DNA of 64,000 nucleotides, from contig NZ_JAIWNC010000016.1 of assembly GCF_020216025.1 (NCBI RefSeq), positions 1-64,000 on the forward strand, in the 5' to 3' direction. The notes below the pieces were generated by a model. It saw nothing but the letters and a program-made list of their open reading frames with translations. It did not search any database and was not told the DNA's origin. The translations under genes and the position numbers were made by a program. The stretch is from Jidongwangia harbinensis (lineage in GTDB: Bacteria > Actinomycetota > Actinomycetes > Mycobacteriales > Micromonosporaceae). Position 1 is the first letter of the stretch; each line of letters begins with the position of its first letter. Positions 1-8,340 of this stretch are shown here, in pieces.

Positions 1-50
1 GCCCCCGCCCGTTTAGCACCCCCCCCTGCGCAGTACCCTTTGCCTGGGCG

Positions 51-80
51 GGGGGGGCGCCGCGGTGGGGGCGCCCCCCC
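51..80. terminator. GC-rich hairpin upstream of pspA
   Basis: Two perfectly complementary 11-nt arms (51-61 and 70-80) enclose an 8-nt loop. Actinobacterial terminators often lack a U tract, so this could end a gene lying left of the window. The rest of 1-266 contains no convincing gene; it presumably holds the pspA promoter, which I could not place. Confidence 0.45.
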
Positions 81-266
81 GACGCGTTTCTGCGCGTAGC
101 CTCGATGTCGGGACCCGGGGATCTGCGGGAGATGTCCCTGAGAACCCCCTGAGGTCGCGTGACGGTAGTGGCACTGAGCTGACACGATGGATCCCGCGCC
201 AGCGTGCAGGTTCGCTGCCTGTCGGTGACGCGTTCGACTGAGCGACATTGAGGGGATACCGCGGAT

Positions 267-1136
267 ATGGCGAACCCGTTCGTCAAGGGCTGGCGTTACT
301 TTTTGGCGCTCTTCGGTGCGAAGATCGACGAGTACGCCGACCCGAAGGTCCAGATTCAGCAGGCCATCGAGGACGCCCAGCGACAGCATCAGGCGCTGGT
401 CCAGCAGGCTGCCGCCGTGATCGGCAACCAGCGCCAGCTGGAGATGAAGCTGAACCGGCAGATGTCCGAGGTCGAGAAGCTGCAGGGCATGGCCCGGCAG
501 GCGCTCGTGCTGGCCGACAAGGCCCGGGCGGCCGGCGACGAGGCCGAGGCGCAGAAGTACGAGGGCACCGCGCAGACCCTGGCCACCCAGCTGGTCTCCG
601 GCGAGCAGTCGATGGAAGACCTCAAGACGCTGCACGACCAGGCGCTCTCCGCGGCCGGCCAGGCCCGCAAGGCGGTCGAGAACAACGCGATGGTGCTGCA
701 GCAGCGCATCGCCGAGCGCTCCCGGCTGCTCAGCCAGCTGGAGCAGGCCAAGATGCAGGAGACGGTCGCCAAGTCGCTGGAGTCGATGTCCTCGCTCGCC
801 GCGCCGGGCAACACGCCGTCGCTGGACGAGGTGCGGGACAAGATCGAGCAGCGGTACGCGAACGCGATGGGCCGCGCCGAGCTGGCGTCGAACTCGGTCG
901 AGGGCCGCATGCTCGAGGTGCAGAAGTCCAGCCTCGACATGGCCGGCTCGTCCCGCCTGGAGCAGATCCGGGCCAGCATGGCCGGCGAGAAGCTCGGTGG
1001 CACCCCGGCGCAGCCCGCGGTCGAGCAGGGCACCACCAGCGCCGTCCCGGCCGCCGACCCGGCGAGCGTGGCCCGGCTGGACGAACTGCGCGCCAGCATG
1101 AACCAGAAGCGCGGAGACACCAGCGCCGCCGGCTGA
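267..1136 (+). CDS. pspA: PspA/IM30 family phage-shock protein
   Basis: This is a 289-residue PspA/IM30 (ESCRT-III-like) protein, a peripheral membrane protein that oligomerises on stressed cytoplasmic membrane. The start MANPFVKGWRYFLALFGAKI gives the usual amphipathic N-terminal helix. Residues about 25-220 are long charged, alanine-rich helices (coiled coil) with the family pattern of Glu, Gln and Lys. The last 60 residues are Pro/Ala-rich and probably disordered. It is followed after 25 nt by a two-helix membrane protein of the PspM type, the arrangement seen in mycobacteria, where ClgR, PspA and PspM form an envelope-stress circuit. A clgR gene would be expected just left of the window but cannot be seen. 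Family assignment is firm; regulation by ClgR is inference. Confidence 0.93.
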   Translation: MANPFVKGWRYFLALFGAKIDEYADPKVQIQQAIEDAQRQHQALVQQAAAVIGNQRQLEMKLNRQMSEVEKLQGMARQALVLADKARAAGDEAEAQKYEGTAQTLATQLVSGEQSMEDLKTLHDQALSAAGQARKAVENNAMVLQQRIAERSRLLSQLEQAKMQETVAKSLESMSSLAAPGNTPSLDEVRDKIEQRYANAMGRAELASNSVEGRMLEVQKSSLDMAGSSRLEQIRASMAGEKLGGTPAQPAVEQGTTSAVPAADPASVARLDELRASMNQKRGDTSAAG

Positions 1137-1161
1137 GCGGTCTGACCCTGGGAGGACGACG

Positions 1162-1935
1162 GTGGACGAGCGGACCCGGTACTTCCGCCGGCTCAAGCGG
1201 CTGCGCGGCGCCGCGCGGCGGTGGAGCGTCGTCGGAGGCGGGCTGGCCGCCGCCACCGCCGTCCTCACCCCGTATGCGGGGATCGGTGTCGCGGACGCGG
1301 CCTGGGCCGCCGGTGCCGGCGCCTCGCTCGCGCTGGCCGTGTGGCGCTTCCGCGACCACCGCGAGCTGGCCGCGATCCCGCCGCCGCCGGCCCCGCCGCC
1401 GGCACTGCCCGGCGCCAAGCTGATGGCGGCGGTGGAACGCTTCCCGGCCGGCCGTCAGGTGCTGCAGGAGGTGCGCCGGCAGAAGGACCGGTACGCGCTG
1501 CGCGGCTCCGCGGTGGCGAAGGCGTGGGACCGGCTGGACCGGGCCACCCAGACGCTGCAGACGCTCAGCGGCCGGCTCACCGGCCCGGGCGAGGCGGCGG
1601 TGCTGGAGGCCGCCGCCGCCGAACACTGGCTGCGCGACCTGGGCCAGCGGGTGGCCGGCGTGGAACGGGCCGTGCCGCTGAGCCCGCCGGACCAGCGTCC
1701 CGCCCTGGAGGCGGCGCACGAGAGCCTGGCCGGTCAGTTCACCGAGGGCGTCACCGCGTACGAGCGGCTCGTCGCCGCGGCCGCCGGTTGGGTCGCCGAG
1801 GACGGGCAGCCGATCGCGGACGACCGGCACCCGAGCTTCTTCCGGCTGGTCGAGGCCACCGACCGGCTCCGCGGACTCGCCGACGGCCTGTCCGAGTTGC
1901 GCCGCTACGGCGGGCCCGCGGCACCGGCCGCCTGA
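1162..1935 (+). CDS. PspM-like phage-shock membrane protein
   Basis: The 257-residue product starts with GTG at 1162, preceded by GGAGGAC. Residues about 22-64 form two hydrophobic segments (GGGLAAATAVLTPYAGIGVA and AAWAAGAGASLALAVWRF), followed by a proline-rich stretch and a helical cytoplasmic domain of about 180 residues with many Arg, Glu and Leu. This topology and the position directly after pspA match PspM, the integral membrane partner that docks PspA in mycobacteria. Sequence conservation in this family is low, so the name rests mainly on context and topology. Co-transcription with pspA is likely because the gap is only 25 nt. Confidence 0.7.
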   Translation: MDERTRYFRRLKRLRGAARRWSVVGGGLAAATAVLTPYAGIGVADAAWAAGAGASLALAVWRFRDHRELAAIPPPPAPPPALPGAKLMAAVERFPAGRQVLQEVRRQKDRYALRGSAVAKAWDRLDRATQTLQTLSGRLTGPGEAAVLEAAAAEHWLRDLGQRVAGVERAVPLSPPDQRPALEAAHESLAGQFTEGVTAYERLVAAAAGWVAEDGQPIADDRHPSFFRLVEATDRLRGLADGLSELRRYGGPAAPAA

Positions 1936-1969
1936 CGGCGGAACTGTCGTACCCGGCCGCCACCATGGA

Positions 1970-2557
1970 GTGATGCGGACGGACGGCACGGCACCGGCTC
2001 GGTTGCGGGCGGTGCTCCGCCCGGTCCTCGAGGCGATCGCCGGCACCTCCGGGCTGGAATACCGTCTGGTCGGGACGGCCGCGGCGCTGGCGCAGGGCGT
2101 GCCGCTCCACCCCGGCGACGTGGACCTCCTGCTGGCCCGGCGCGACGACGTGGACCGGCTCGCGGCGGCGCTGTCCGGACTTCCCTGCACCCTGCCGCCG
2201 ACCTGGCTCGCCGACGCCCGGCAGTATTTCGCCCGGTTCCGCGTCGCCGGGACGGACGTGGAGATCAGCACGGTGGAGTGGCCGGCCGGCACCGACACGG
2301 TGGAGTGCGCCGGTCCGGGGCCCTGGCGGCACTACGTCCCGGTCCGTCTCGGCTCCCACGTCGTACCGGCCGTGCGGCTCGAACTGCGCCTGGTCTCCGA
2401 GCTGGTCCGCCGGCGTGCCGACCGATACACCGTGCTGCTCGGTCACCTGCGCGCGCACGGCGCCGACCAGCAGTTGGTACGCCGGGCCATGCGGGACCGG
2501 CAGGTCGACCCCGAACTCCAGCGGCAGGTCGTCGAGCACCTTGCCCGGTCGAGCTGA
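1970..2557 (+). CDS. Nucleotidyltransferase-fold protein
   Basis: The product is 195 residues and begins at the first of two adjacent ATG codons. Residues about 20-55 read as the start of a nucleotidyltransferase fold: a Gly-containing helix turn (LVGTAAALAQGVPLHPGDVD) followed by a D-x-D-type acidic pair and hydrophobic strand (DVDLLLARR). Another acidic residue in DVEISTVEW could complete the metal site. Proteins of this kind include minimal nucleotidyltransferases and antitoxin-like MNT domains. No HEPN partner lies beside it, so a toxin-antitoxin role is not supported. It may be co-transcribed with pspA-pspM (34-nt gap). Substrate unknown. Confidence 0.72.
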   Translation: MMRTDGTAPARLRAVLRPVLEAIAGTSGLEYRLVGTAAALAQGVPLHPGDVDLLLARRDDVDRLAAALSGLPCTLPPTWLADARQYFARFRVAGTDVEISTVEWPAGTDTVECAGPGPWRHYVPVRLGSHVVPAVRLELRLVSELVRRRADRYTVLLGHLRAHGADQQLVRRAMRDRQVDPELQRQVVEHLARSS

Positions 2558-2575
2558 CCGGGCCGCCCGGGTCAG
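2554..2575. terminator. Short hairpin between convergent genes
   Basis: CTGACC and GGTCAG, with GGGC/GCCC inside, form an imperfect stem that includes the stop codons of both convergent genes. It could work as a weak bidirectional terminator. Confidence 0.3.
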
Positions 2576-3360
2576 TCCGGTTTCGGCTGGCAGACCGGAC
2601 ACCAGTAGGTCACCCGGTCGTCCTGCTCCGCCTTGGCGATCGCCGTTCCGCACCGGCGGCACGGTTTCGCGCGCCGCCCGTACACGTAACTGGTCTCGCC
2701 CCGGCGCAGCGAGCCGGTGGTGGTCTGGCTCCAGCGGCCACGGTTCGACGCCACCAGTTTCTGCGCCAGCCGCACCGTGCCGGGCAGGTCGGGCACCCGG
2801 CTCACCGGCGTCCACGGCCACAGCCCGCGCAGGAACAGCGTCTCGGCCTTGTACAGGTTGCCCACACCGGCCAGATTGCGCTGGTCCAGCAGCGCCTCGG
2901 CGATGCTGGCGTCCGGGTGCGCGGCGATCCGGCGCACCGCCTCCTCCGGGTCCCAGTCCGCACCCAGCAGGTCCGGGCCGAGATGACCCAGCGTCTGCTC
3001 CTCGTCCGCGGTGGGGAAGAGCGCCACCTCGTGCAGGTGGTAGCCGACCGCCACCGACCGGCGGGTCTTCAGCACCACCCGGATCAGGTGCGCGGGCCGG
3101 CCGGTCCAGCGTTCGCCCGGCGCGTACGCCCGCCACGCCCCGTCCATCCGCAGATGCGAGTGCAGCGTCCAGCGGCGGTCGTCGCGGGCCAGCCGGAGCA
3201 GCAGGTGCTTGCCGCGGCTGGCCGACTCGGCCACGGTCCAGCCGGTCAGGTCGGTGGTGGCGAGCTGCGGCACCCGGAAGTCCGAGCCGGTGAGCACGTC
3301 ACCGGCCAGCGCACGTTCCAGGACGCGGGCGGTGTTCCAGACGGTGTCACCCTCGGGCAT
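2572..3360 (-). CDS. nei2: Fpg/Nei family DNA glycosylase (Nei2-like)
   Basis: This 262-residue protein is a bifunctional glycosylase/AP lyase of the formamidopyrimidine/endonuclease VIII family, acting in base excision repair of oxidised bases. It starts MPEGDTV; after Met removal, Pro2 would be the Schiff-base nucleophile and Glu3 the acid, as in all members. The helix-two-turn-helix region (LLDQRNLAGVGNLYKAETLF) is present. A C-terminal zinc finger has Cys at 234, 237, 254 and 257. MPEGDT rather than MPELPE, together with the overall pattern, favours endonuclease VIII (actinobacterial Nei2) over Fpg. It converges on the nucleotidyltransferase gene. Which oxidised bases it prefers cannot be read from the sequence. 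Confidence 0.9.
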   Translation of the reverse strand: MPEGDTVWNTARVLERALAGDVLTGSDFRVPQLATTDLTGWTVAESASRGKHLLLRLARDDRRWTLHSHLRMDGAWRAYAPGERWTGRPAHLIRVVLKTRRSVAVGYHLHEVALFPTADEEQTLGHLGPDLLGADWDPEEAVRRIAAHPDASIAEALLDQRNLAGVGNLYKAETLFLRGLWPWTPVSRVPDLPGTVRLAQKLVASNRGRWSQTTTGSLRRGETSYVYGRRAKPCRRCGTAIAKAEQDDRVTYWCPVCQPKPD

Positions 3361-3425
3361 GCTCCCTCCTTACCCCGGCCGGAAACCGGGATGCCTGATC
3401 GCCGCCGCCCTGCCATGCTGCCGGT

Positions 3426-4172
3426 ATGGATCTCGACATCGCGTCCGTGGCGGAGCAACCCGGCCGCGAGGAATTGTGGGCGCAGCTGGACAACTGCTGG
3501 CCCCGGTTCATGATGCAGGACCCGACCAGCGGGCTGTACTACGGCTACGTCAAAACGGCCTATCCGGAATACGCGCTGCTCGCGGTGGACCGCGACACCG
3601 GCCGGGCGGTGGCGAAGGCGATGTCGGTGCCGCTCGCGTTCGACGGCGACATCGCCGCCGGGCTGCCGGAGGGCGGCTGGGACTGGGCGATCCGCACCAG
3701 CGCCCACGACCGGCTGCGCGGGGCCGAGCCGACCATCGTGTCGGCCCTGGAGATCCTGATCCGCCCGGACCTGCGCGGCAGCGGGCTGTCCGGCGTCATG
3801 CTCACCGCCATGCGCGACAACGTGGCCAAGCTCGGCTTCCGGGACCTGGTCGCCCCGGTCCGGCCGAGCGGGCGGTCCGGCCACGCGCACACCCCGATCG
3901 ACGGGTACGCCCACGCGACGCGCCCCGACGGCCTGCCGGTGGACCCGTGGCTGCGGGTGCACGTCCGGGCCGGCGCCCGCATCGTGAACGTGGCGCACTC
4001 CAGCATGGTGATCCCGGGGACGCTGGCCCAGTGGCGGGAGTGGACCGGGCTGCCGTTCGACACGTCCGGTCCGGTCGAGGTGCCGGAGGCCCTGGTGCCG
4101 GTGCACTGCGACGCCACCCAGGACCAGGCGGTGTACGTGGAACCCAACGTCTGGGTGCACCACCGGATCTGA
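3426..4172 (+). CDS. GNAT-fold N-acetyltransferase-like protein
   Basis: The 248-residue product has a GNAT-type acetyl-CoA motif near residues 118-135 (IRPDLRGSGLSGVMLTAMRD), matching the Q/RxxGxG/A signature, within alternating strands and helices. The C-terminal third (VHCDATQDQAVYVEPNVWVHH) is unlike small GNAT enzymes, so this is a larger variant whose acceptor is unknown. It is transcribed away from nei2 and converges on the SAM hydrolase gene with a 1-nt gap. I see no operon partner that suggests a substrate. Confidence 0.75.
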   Translation: MDLDIASVAEQPGREELWAQLDNCWPRFMMQDPTSGLYYGYVKTAYPEYALLAVDRDTGRAVAKAMSVPLAFDGDIAAGLPEGGWDWAIRTSAHDRLRGAEPTIVSALEILIRPDLRGSGLSGVMLTAMRDNVAKLGFRDLVAPVRPSGRSGHAHTPIDGYAHATRPDGLPVDPWLRVHVRAGARIVNVAHSSMVIPGTLAQWREWTGLPFDTSGPVEVPEALVPVHCDATQDQAVYVEPNVWVHHRI

Positions 4173-4173
4173 G

Positions 4174-4971
4174 CTAGGCCGGCTCCCGCGGGGTGAGGCG
4201 GACCAGGTCGCCGGGGCGGACCGACAGCACCACGACGGCGCGGCCGTTGTTCACCGCGATCGCCACCCGGCCGGCCGAGTCCTCGTACACCAGCAGGTCA
4301 CCGCGGTCGACGTCGGCGAACGTGCTGCCGCGGCGGGCCCGGACGTTGCCGTTCACCAGCAGGTCGGCGCCGAGCCCGGCGAGCACGTCACCGGGCGCGG
4401 CGAGCTGCACGTTGCCGAACCGGTCCACGGTCATCACCTCGGACTCGATCCAGCCGTCGGCGACCGTCACGACCGGGTCGGGCAGGCGTACCACCGTCTC
4501 CGGATCCACCGGCGGCCCGGCGTCGGCGAGCGGCGCCCCCGCGGCGATCCGGGCCGCCGCCGGCGCGAACACGTCCCGGCCGTGGAAGGTGCGGGAGACA
4601 CCGCTCAGGAACCAGTCCGGGTTGGTCAGCTCCACCACGGTCGCCAGGCCGCCGAGCGCCTCGGCCGCCCACACCAGCAGGCCGTTGTCCGGGCCGACCA
4701 GGACACCGTCCGGTGTGCCGATCGCGATGCCGCGCCGGTCGGTGCCGACCCCCGGGTCGACGACCGCGCAGTGCACCGACGCCGGCAGGTGCGGTGCGGT
4801 CTGCGCCAGCACCGCCGCGCCCCGGGCCACGTCGGCGGGTGGCACGTGGTGCGTCACGTCGATGACCCGGACCTCCGGCGCGATCCGCGCGATCGAGCCG
4901 TGGCACGCCGCGACGAAACCGTCGAACGTGCCGTAGTCCGTGGTGAGGCTGATCCATCCATACCCGCCCAT
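4174..4971 (-). CDS. SAM hydroxide adenosyltransferase (DUF62)
   Basis: The 265-residue product belongs to the SAM-dependent chlorinase/fluorinase superfamily, hydroxide-adenosyltransferase branch, which hydrolyses S-adenosylmethionine to adenosine and methionine. Visible motifs are the N-terminal ISLTTDYGTFDGFV, the VDPGVGTDRRGI segment with conserved Asp and Arg, VGPDNGLL, the FHGRDVFAPAA segment carrying the conserved His, and DRFGN in the C-terminal barrel. I chose the ATG at 4971 (MGGYGWISLTT) because the open frame upstream to 5067 does not resemble the family. The fluorinase-specific chloride or fluoride loop is not apparent, so hydrolysis is the likely activity. It is divergent from the LLM oxidoreductase; the 94-nt gap between them probably holds both promoters. 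Confidence 0.88.
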   Translation of the reverse strand: MGGYGWISLTTDYGTFDGFVAACHGSIARIAPEVRVIDVTHHVPPADVARGAAVLAQTAPHLPASVHCAVVDPGVGTDRRGIAIGTPDGVLVGPDNGLLVWAAEALGGLATVVELTNPDWFLSGVSRTFHGRDVFAPAAARIAAGAPLADAGPPVDPETVVRLPDPVVTVADGWIESEVMTVDRFGNVQLAAPGDVLAGLGADLLVNGNVRARRGSTFADVDRGDLLVYEDSAGRVAIAVNNGRAVVVLSVRPGDLVRLTPREPA

Positions 4972-5065
4972 GGTGGCCAACGTTAGCGCTCCGGCACGCA
5001 GAGTGTGGGGTACGTCCCCCCGGCGCGTCCCGGCGAAGCGATCAACCGTCTGGCAGGGTGTTGAC

Positions 5066-5989
5066 ATGCGTCTAGTTATCTTCGTCGAACCGCAGCAGGG
5101 TGCCAGCTACGACGACCAGCGCCGGGTCGCCCAGCTGGCCGAGGAGACCGGGTTCGACGGCTTCTTCCGCAGCGACCACTTCGTCGCGATGGGCGGGGAC
5201 GGGCTGCCCGGCCCGACCGACTCGTGGGTGACGCTCGGCGCGCTGGCCGTGCAGACCTCCCGCATCCGGCTGGGCACGCTGGTCACGTCCGCGACGTTCC
5301 GCTACCCCGGCCCGCTGGCGATCAGCGTCGCCCAGGTGGACGAGATGAGCAACGGGCGGGTGGAACTCGGCCTCGGCGGCGGCTGGTTCGAGCGGGAGCA
5401 TGCGGCGTACGGCATCCCGTTCCCGCCGCTGGGTGAACGCTTCAACCGTCTCGAGGAGCAGCTCGAGATCGTCACCGGCCTGTGGGCGGCCACCGAGCCG
5501 TACACCTTCACCGGCAAGCACTACCAGCTGATCGACTCGCCGGCGCTGCCGAAGCCGGTGCAGTCGCCGCGCCCGCCGGTCGTCATCGGCGGCAAGGGCC
5601 CGAAGCGCACGCCCGCCCTGGCCGCCCGGTACGCCGACGAGTTCAACGCGCCGTTCGTCACGCTCGCCGAGGCCGGGGAACTGTTCGACCGGGTCCGCGC
5701 CGCGTCCGCCGAAGTAGGCCGGGAGACGCCGCCCGCGATGTCCGTGGCGCTGGCACTGTGCTGCGGCCGGGACGACGCCGAGGTGCGCCGCCGCGCCGCG
5801 GCCATCGGCCGCGACGTCGACGAACTTCGCGAGAACGGCGCCGCCGTGGGTACGCCGGACGAGGTGGTGGACCTCATCTCCCGGTACGCCGAAGCCGGCG
5901 TGTCCCGGGTGTACCTGCAGACGCTCGACCTGACCGACCTGCACCACATCGAGCTGGTGGCGACGGCGGTGGCACCGCAGCTGGCCTGA
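5066..5989 (+). CDS. LLM-class F420-dependent oxidoreductase
   Basis: This 307-residue protein is a luciferase-like monooxygenase-fold enzyme of the F420-dependent group. The start at 5066 (MRLVIFVEPQQGASY) puts the first strand of the TIM barrel at the N-terminus; the longer open frame to 4940 overlaps the divergent gene and is rejected. Typical segments are GFDGFFRSDHF, SRIRLGTLVTSATFRYPGPL, the GRVELGLGGGWFEREHAAYG segment that forms the cofactor-side loop, and PPVVIGGKGPKRTPALAARY. It resembles the TIGR03560-type subgroup. F420 use is inferred from the family and from actinobacterial origin; the substrate is unknown. Confidence 0.86.
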   Translation: MRLVIFVEPQQGASYDDQRRVAQLAEETGFDGFFRSDHFVAMGGDGLPGPTDSWVTLGALAVQTSRIRLGTLVTSATFRYPGPLAISVAQVDEMSNGRVELGLGGGWFEREHAAYGIPFPPLGERFNRLEEQLEIVTGLWAATEPYTFTGKHYQLIDSPALPKPVQSPRPPVVIGGKGPKRTPALAARYADEFNAPFVTLAEAGELFDRVRAASAEVGRETPPAMSVALALCCGRDDAEVRRRAAAIGRDVDELRENGAAVGTPDEVVDLISRYAEAGVSRVYLQTLDLTDLHHIELVATAVAPQLA

Positions 5990-5992
5990 GCC

Positions 5993-6080
5993 GGGTGGGT
6001 TCTTCTGGCCGGGTGCCGGGTGGGTTCTCCTGGCTGGCCGCCGGTTGGCTTCTTTTGGCTGGCCTACCGGGTGGCTCGGG
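5993..6080. repeat. Degenerate tandem repeat, about 26 bp
   Basis: About three and a half imperfect copies of a GCCGGGTGGGTTCTTCTGG-type unit follow the stop codon of the LLM oxidoreductase, immediately before a strong hairpin. The copies differ at several positions, suggesting an old array. Confidence 0.5.
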
Positions 6081-6086
6081 TTCCTT

Positions 6087-6121
6087 CGTCCGGTACCCGG
6101 CCACCGGCCGGGTACCGGACG
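6087..6121. terminator. Strong bidirectional hairpin
   Basis: A perfect 16-bp stem (6087-6102 with 6106-6121) encloses a 3-nt loop. It lies between the convergent LLM oxidoreductase and NmrA-like genes, exactly where a two-way terminator is needed. No U tract follows. Confidence 0.72.
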
Positions 6122-6137
6122 CCCGGGCCGGCGGCGG

Positions 6138-6980
6138 TCACCCGAACGCGGACCGGTGCCGTTCCGCCCATTCCCGGAAGCTGCGCGGCGGCCGGCCGAG
6201 CACGGTGGCCACGTCGTCGGTCAGCACCGCGACACCGCCCGCGGCGACGTACCCGCTGCCCTCCAGAATCAGGTCCACCCATTCCGGCGGTGTGCCGCCG
6301 CCCAGCAGGTACTCCCGGGCCCTCTCCGGTGGCACGTCCTCGGTGCGCACCGGCCGGCCCAGCACGCCGGCCAGCACCGCGGCCTGGTCCGGAACGGTGA
6401 GCAGGTCCGGCCCGGTGAGCGTGTAGGTACGCCCACCGTGGCCCCCGCCGGTCAGCGCGGCCGCCGCCACCGCCGCGACGTCCACCGGGTCCACGAACCC
6501 CTGCGTGCCGGTCCCGGACAGGTTGGCCACCGGCCGTCCGGCGCGGATCGGCCCGGCCCATTGCAGCGCGTTGGAGGCGAACGTGCTGGGCCGCAGGACC
6601 GTCCAGTCCAGTCCGCTCTCCCGGACCGCGGCCTCGCCGGGCCGGTGCCACGCCGCCAGCCGCAGCGCGGGCTCGTCGGTGACCATGGTGGACAGCTTGA
6701 CCAGGCGCCGCACGCCGGCCCCGACGGCGGCCCGCACCATCGCCTCGTCGTGGGCGGGCAGGCCGGGCCCGGTGGACAGCAGGAACACCGCGGACACACC
6801 GTCCGCGGCCCGGGCCAGCGAGCCGGGGTCGGCGAAGTCGCCGGGCACGACCTGCACGCCGGGCCGGTCGGCCAGCCGGGCGGGGTCGCGGGTGAGCGCG
6901 CGCACCGGGACACCCTCGGCGGCGAGGTGGCGGACGAGTTCGCGGCCGATGGTGCCGGTGGCGCCGGTAATCAGAATCAT
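6138..6980 (-). CDS. NmrA-like NAD(P)-binding protein
   Basis: The 280-residue product is an atypical short-chain dehydrogenase of the NmrA/NAD(P)H-binding type. It opens with MILITGATGTIGRELVRHL, a Rossmann GxxGxxG dinucleotide site, followed by LTRDPARL, where the Arg would contact an NADP phosphate. The classical YxxxK catalytic pair is not evident, as usual for NmrA-like sensors and quinone reductases. The ATG at 6980 was chosen because it begins the first Rossmann strand. It is divergent from an AraC-type regulator, a common arrangement in which the regulator controls the oxidoreductase; direct evidence is absent here. Confidence 0.83.
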   Translation of the reverse strand: MILITGATGTIGRELVRHLAAEGVPVRALTRDPARLADRPGVQVVPGDFADPGSLARAADGVSAVFLLSTGPGLPAHDEAMVRAAVGAGVRRLVKLSTMVTDEPALRLAAWHRPGEAAVRESGLDWTVLRPSTFASNALQWAGPIRAGRPVANLSGTGTQGFVDPVDVAAVAAAALTGGGHGGRTYTLTGPDLLTVPDQAAVLAGVLGRPVRTEDVPPERAREYLLGGGTPPEWVDLILEGSGYVAAGGVAVLTDDVATVLGRPPRSFREWAERHRSAFG

Positions 6981-7014
6981 GCGATCCACGGTCGGTGCCG
7001 CCGCCGGGCCGGGA

Positions 7015-7200
7015 CTTGGAGATTCCGGCACGGTCCCGCGGATGGTGGGGGATCGGGTGCGGCGGTTGCCGTCTTGGGGGTTCCGGCGTGGTCTCCCGGA
7101 TCGTGGGGGTTCGGGTGCGGCGGTTGCTGCCTTGGGGGTTCCGGTGTGGTCTCGCGGATCGTGGAGGTTCTGGTGCGGCGCTTGTCTTGGAGATTCCGGC
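7015..7200. repeat. 58-bp tandem repeat between divergent genes
   Basis: Units start with CTTGG(G/A)G(G/A)TTCCGG at 7015, 7073, 7131 and 7186 (58, 58 and 55 bp, then a partial copy). The array fills most of the 256-bp space between the NmrA-like and AraC genes, so both promoters must lie inside or beside it. Confidence 0.85.
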
Positions 7201-7236
7201 GGTGCGACCGGTCGGCGGCGCGGCTAGCGTGGGGCC

Positions 7237-8106
7237 ATGACGGTCTCCGTTTCCGCGCACCGCCCGCCCGGCCCGGCTCCGTGGCTGATCGGCGCGGACC
7301 CTGCCGGGCCGCAGGTCGACGCCGGTCTCCGGCCGTGGATCGACGAGGTCGCGGTGTTCACCGGAGGCAGCCGGCAGACCGTGGTGCAGGCGCCGGACGT
7401 GGCCAGCACGCTGGTGGTCCGCAGCGATCCACGGGGCCGAGCCGAGTTGATCGTGACCGGCCCCCGGACCCGCGGCACCTACCACCCGGCCGACGGCGCG
7501 CCCGTCTGCTTCCGGATGCGGGTCCGGACCGGCGGCACCCGGGCGTTGCTGGGCGCGCCGGTGAGTGACCTCGCCGACCGCGGCACCCCGATCGAGGACC
7601 TGTGGGGCGCGGCCGGACGGCGGCTCGCCGAGGACGTGGCCCACGCGTACGAGACGCACCGCACCGGGGCGCCGTCCGGGAACCGCCTCTTCCGGCAGGT
7701 GGCCGAGGCCCTGCGCGAGCGCACCCGGGCGGTGCCGGGCGACCCGGCCGCCGGCCGCCTGGTCGGCGCCGCCGTGCGTGCCCTGACCCCCGCCGCCGGG
7801 CCGGCCCCGCGGCTGAGTGTGGTCGCCGACCGGCTGGGCGTCAGCGAGCGTTACCTGCGCACGCTGTTCGCCCGCGAGATCGGGCTGTCGCCGAAGCACT
7901 TCGCCCGGATCGCCCGGCTGCGGCGGGTGCTCATGCAGGCCGGCACCCGGCAATGGGCACACCTGGCGGGTGACGCCGGCTTCTTCGACCAGGCCCACCT
8001 GATCACCGACTTCCGCGCGCTGATGGGCGTGTCCCCGGGCGCGTACCTGGCGGGCCGGTTGCCGGCGCCGGCACCGTGCCTGCGCACCGTGACGCGGGTC
8101 CGGTGA
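7237..8106 (+). CDS. AraC family transcriptional regulator
   Basis: The 289-residue protein has an N-terminal ligand-binding-like half with DUF6597-type segments and a C-terminal AraC DNA-binding domain at about residues 185-275. The two helix-turn-helix units show as LSVVADRLGVSERYLRTLFA and WAHLAGDAGFFDQAHLITDF, ending with the family GVSPGAYL. It starts with ATG at 7237 and is divergent from the NmrA-like oxidoreductase, its likely target. Its last 21 nt lie within the first copy of a 44-bp tandem array, so the C-terminal tail (LPAPAPCLRTVTRVR) may be recent and non-essential. Confidence 0.87.
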   Translation: MTVSVSAHRPPGPAPWLIGADPAGPQVDAGLRPWIDEVAVFTGGSRQTVVQAPDVASTLVVRSDPRGRAELIVTGPRTRGTYHPADGAPVCFRMRVRTGGTRALLGAPVSDLADRGTPIEDLWGAAGRRLAEDVAHAYETHRTGAPSGNRLFRQVAEALRERTRAVPGDPAAGRLVGAAVRALTPAAGPAPRLSVVADRLGVSERYLRTLFAREIGLSPKHFARIARLRRVLMQAGTRQWAHLAGDAGFFDQAHLITDFRALMGVSPGAYLAGRLPAPAPCLRTVTRVR

Positions 8107-8340
8107 CCGTGACGGTGCCGTGTCTGGCGCACCGTGACGCGGGTCTGGTGACCGTGACGGTGCCGTGTCTGCGTACCGTGACGCGGGTCTGGTGACCGTG
8201 ACGGTGCCGTGTCTGCGTACCGTGACGCGGGTCTGGTGACCGTGACGGTGCCGTGTCTGCGTACCGTGACGCGGGTCTGGTGACCGTGACGGTGCCGTGT
8301 CTGCGTACCGTGACGCGGGTCCGGTGACCGTGACGGTGCT
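8086..8340 (+). repeat. 44-bp tandem repeat, about 5.8 copies
   Basis: Units beginning ACCGTGACGCGGGT start at 8086, 8131, 8175, 8219, 8263 and 8307; the first is 45 bp and the others 44 bp. Inner copies are identical or nearly so. The array begins in the last codons of the AraC gene and ends in the first codons of the GNAT gene. Because 44 is not divisible by three, it cannot be a protein repeat. Each unit itself contains two GTGACSG direct repeats. Confidence 0.95.

Noticed and set aside
1970..2557. MNT-HEPN toxin-antitoxin system
   Set aside because: Only the nucleotidyltransferase-like half is visible; no HEPN protein is adjacent here or beside the similar gene at 60205-60771.
7015..8340. 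Repeat arrays as possible CRISPR arrays
   Set aside because: Units are directly head-to-tail with no unique spacers, and no cas gene is present.
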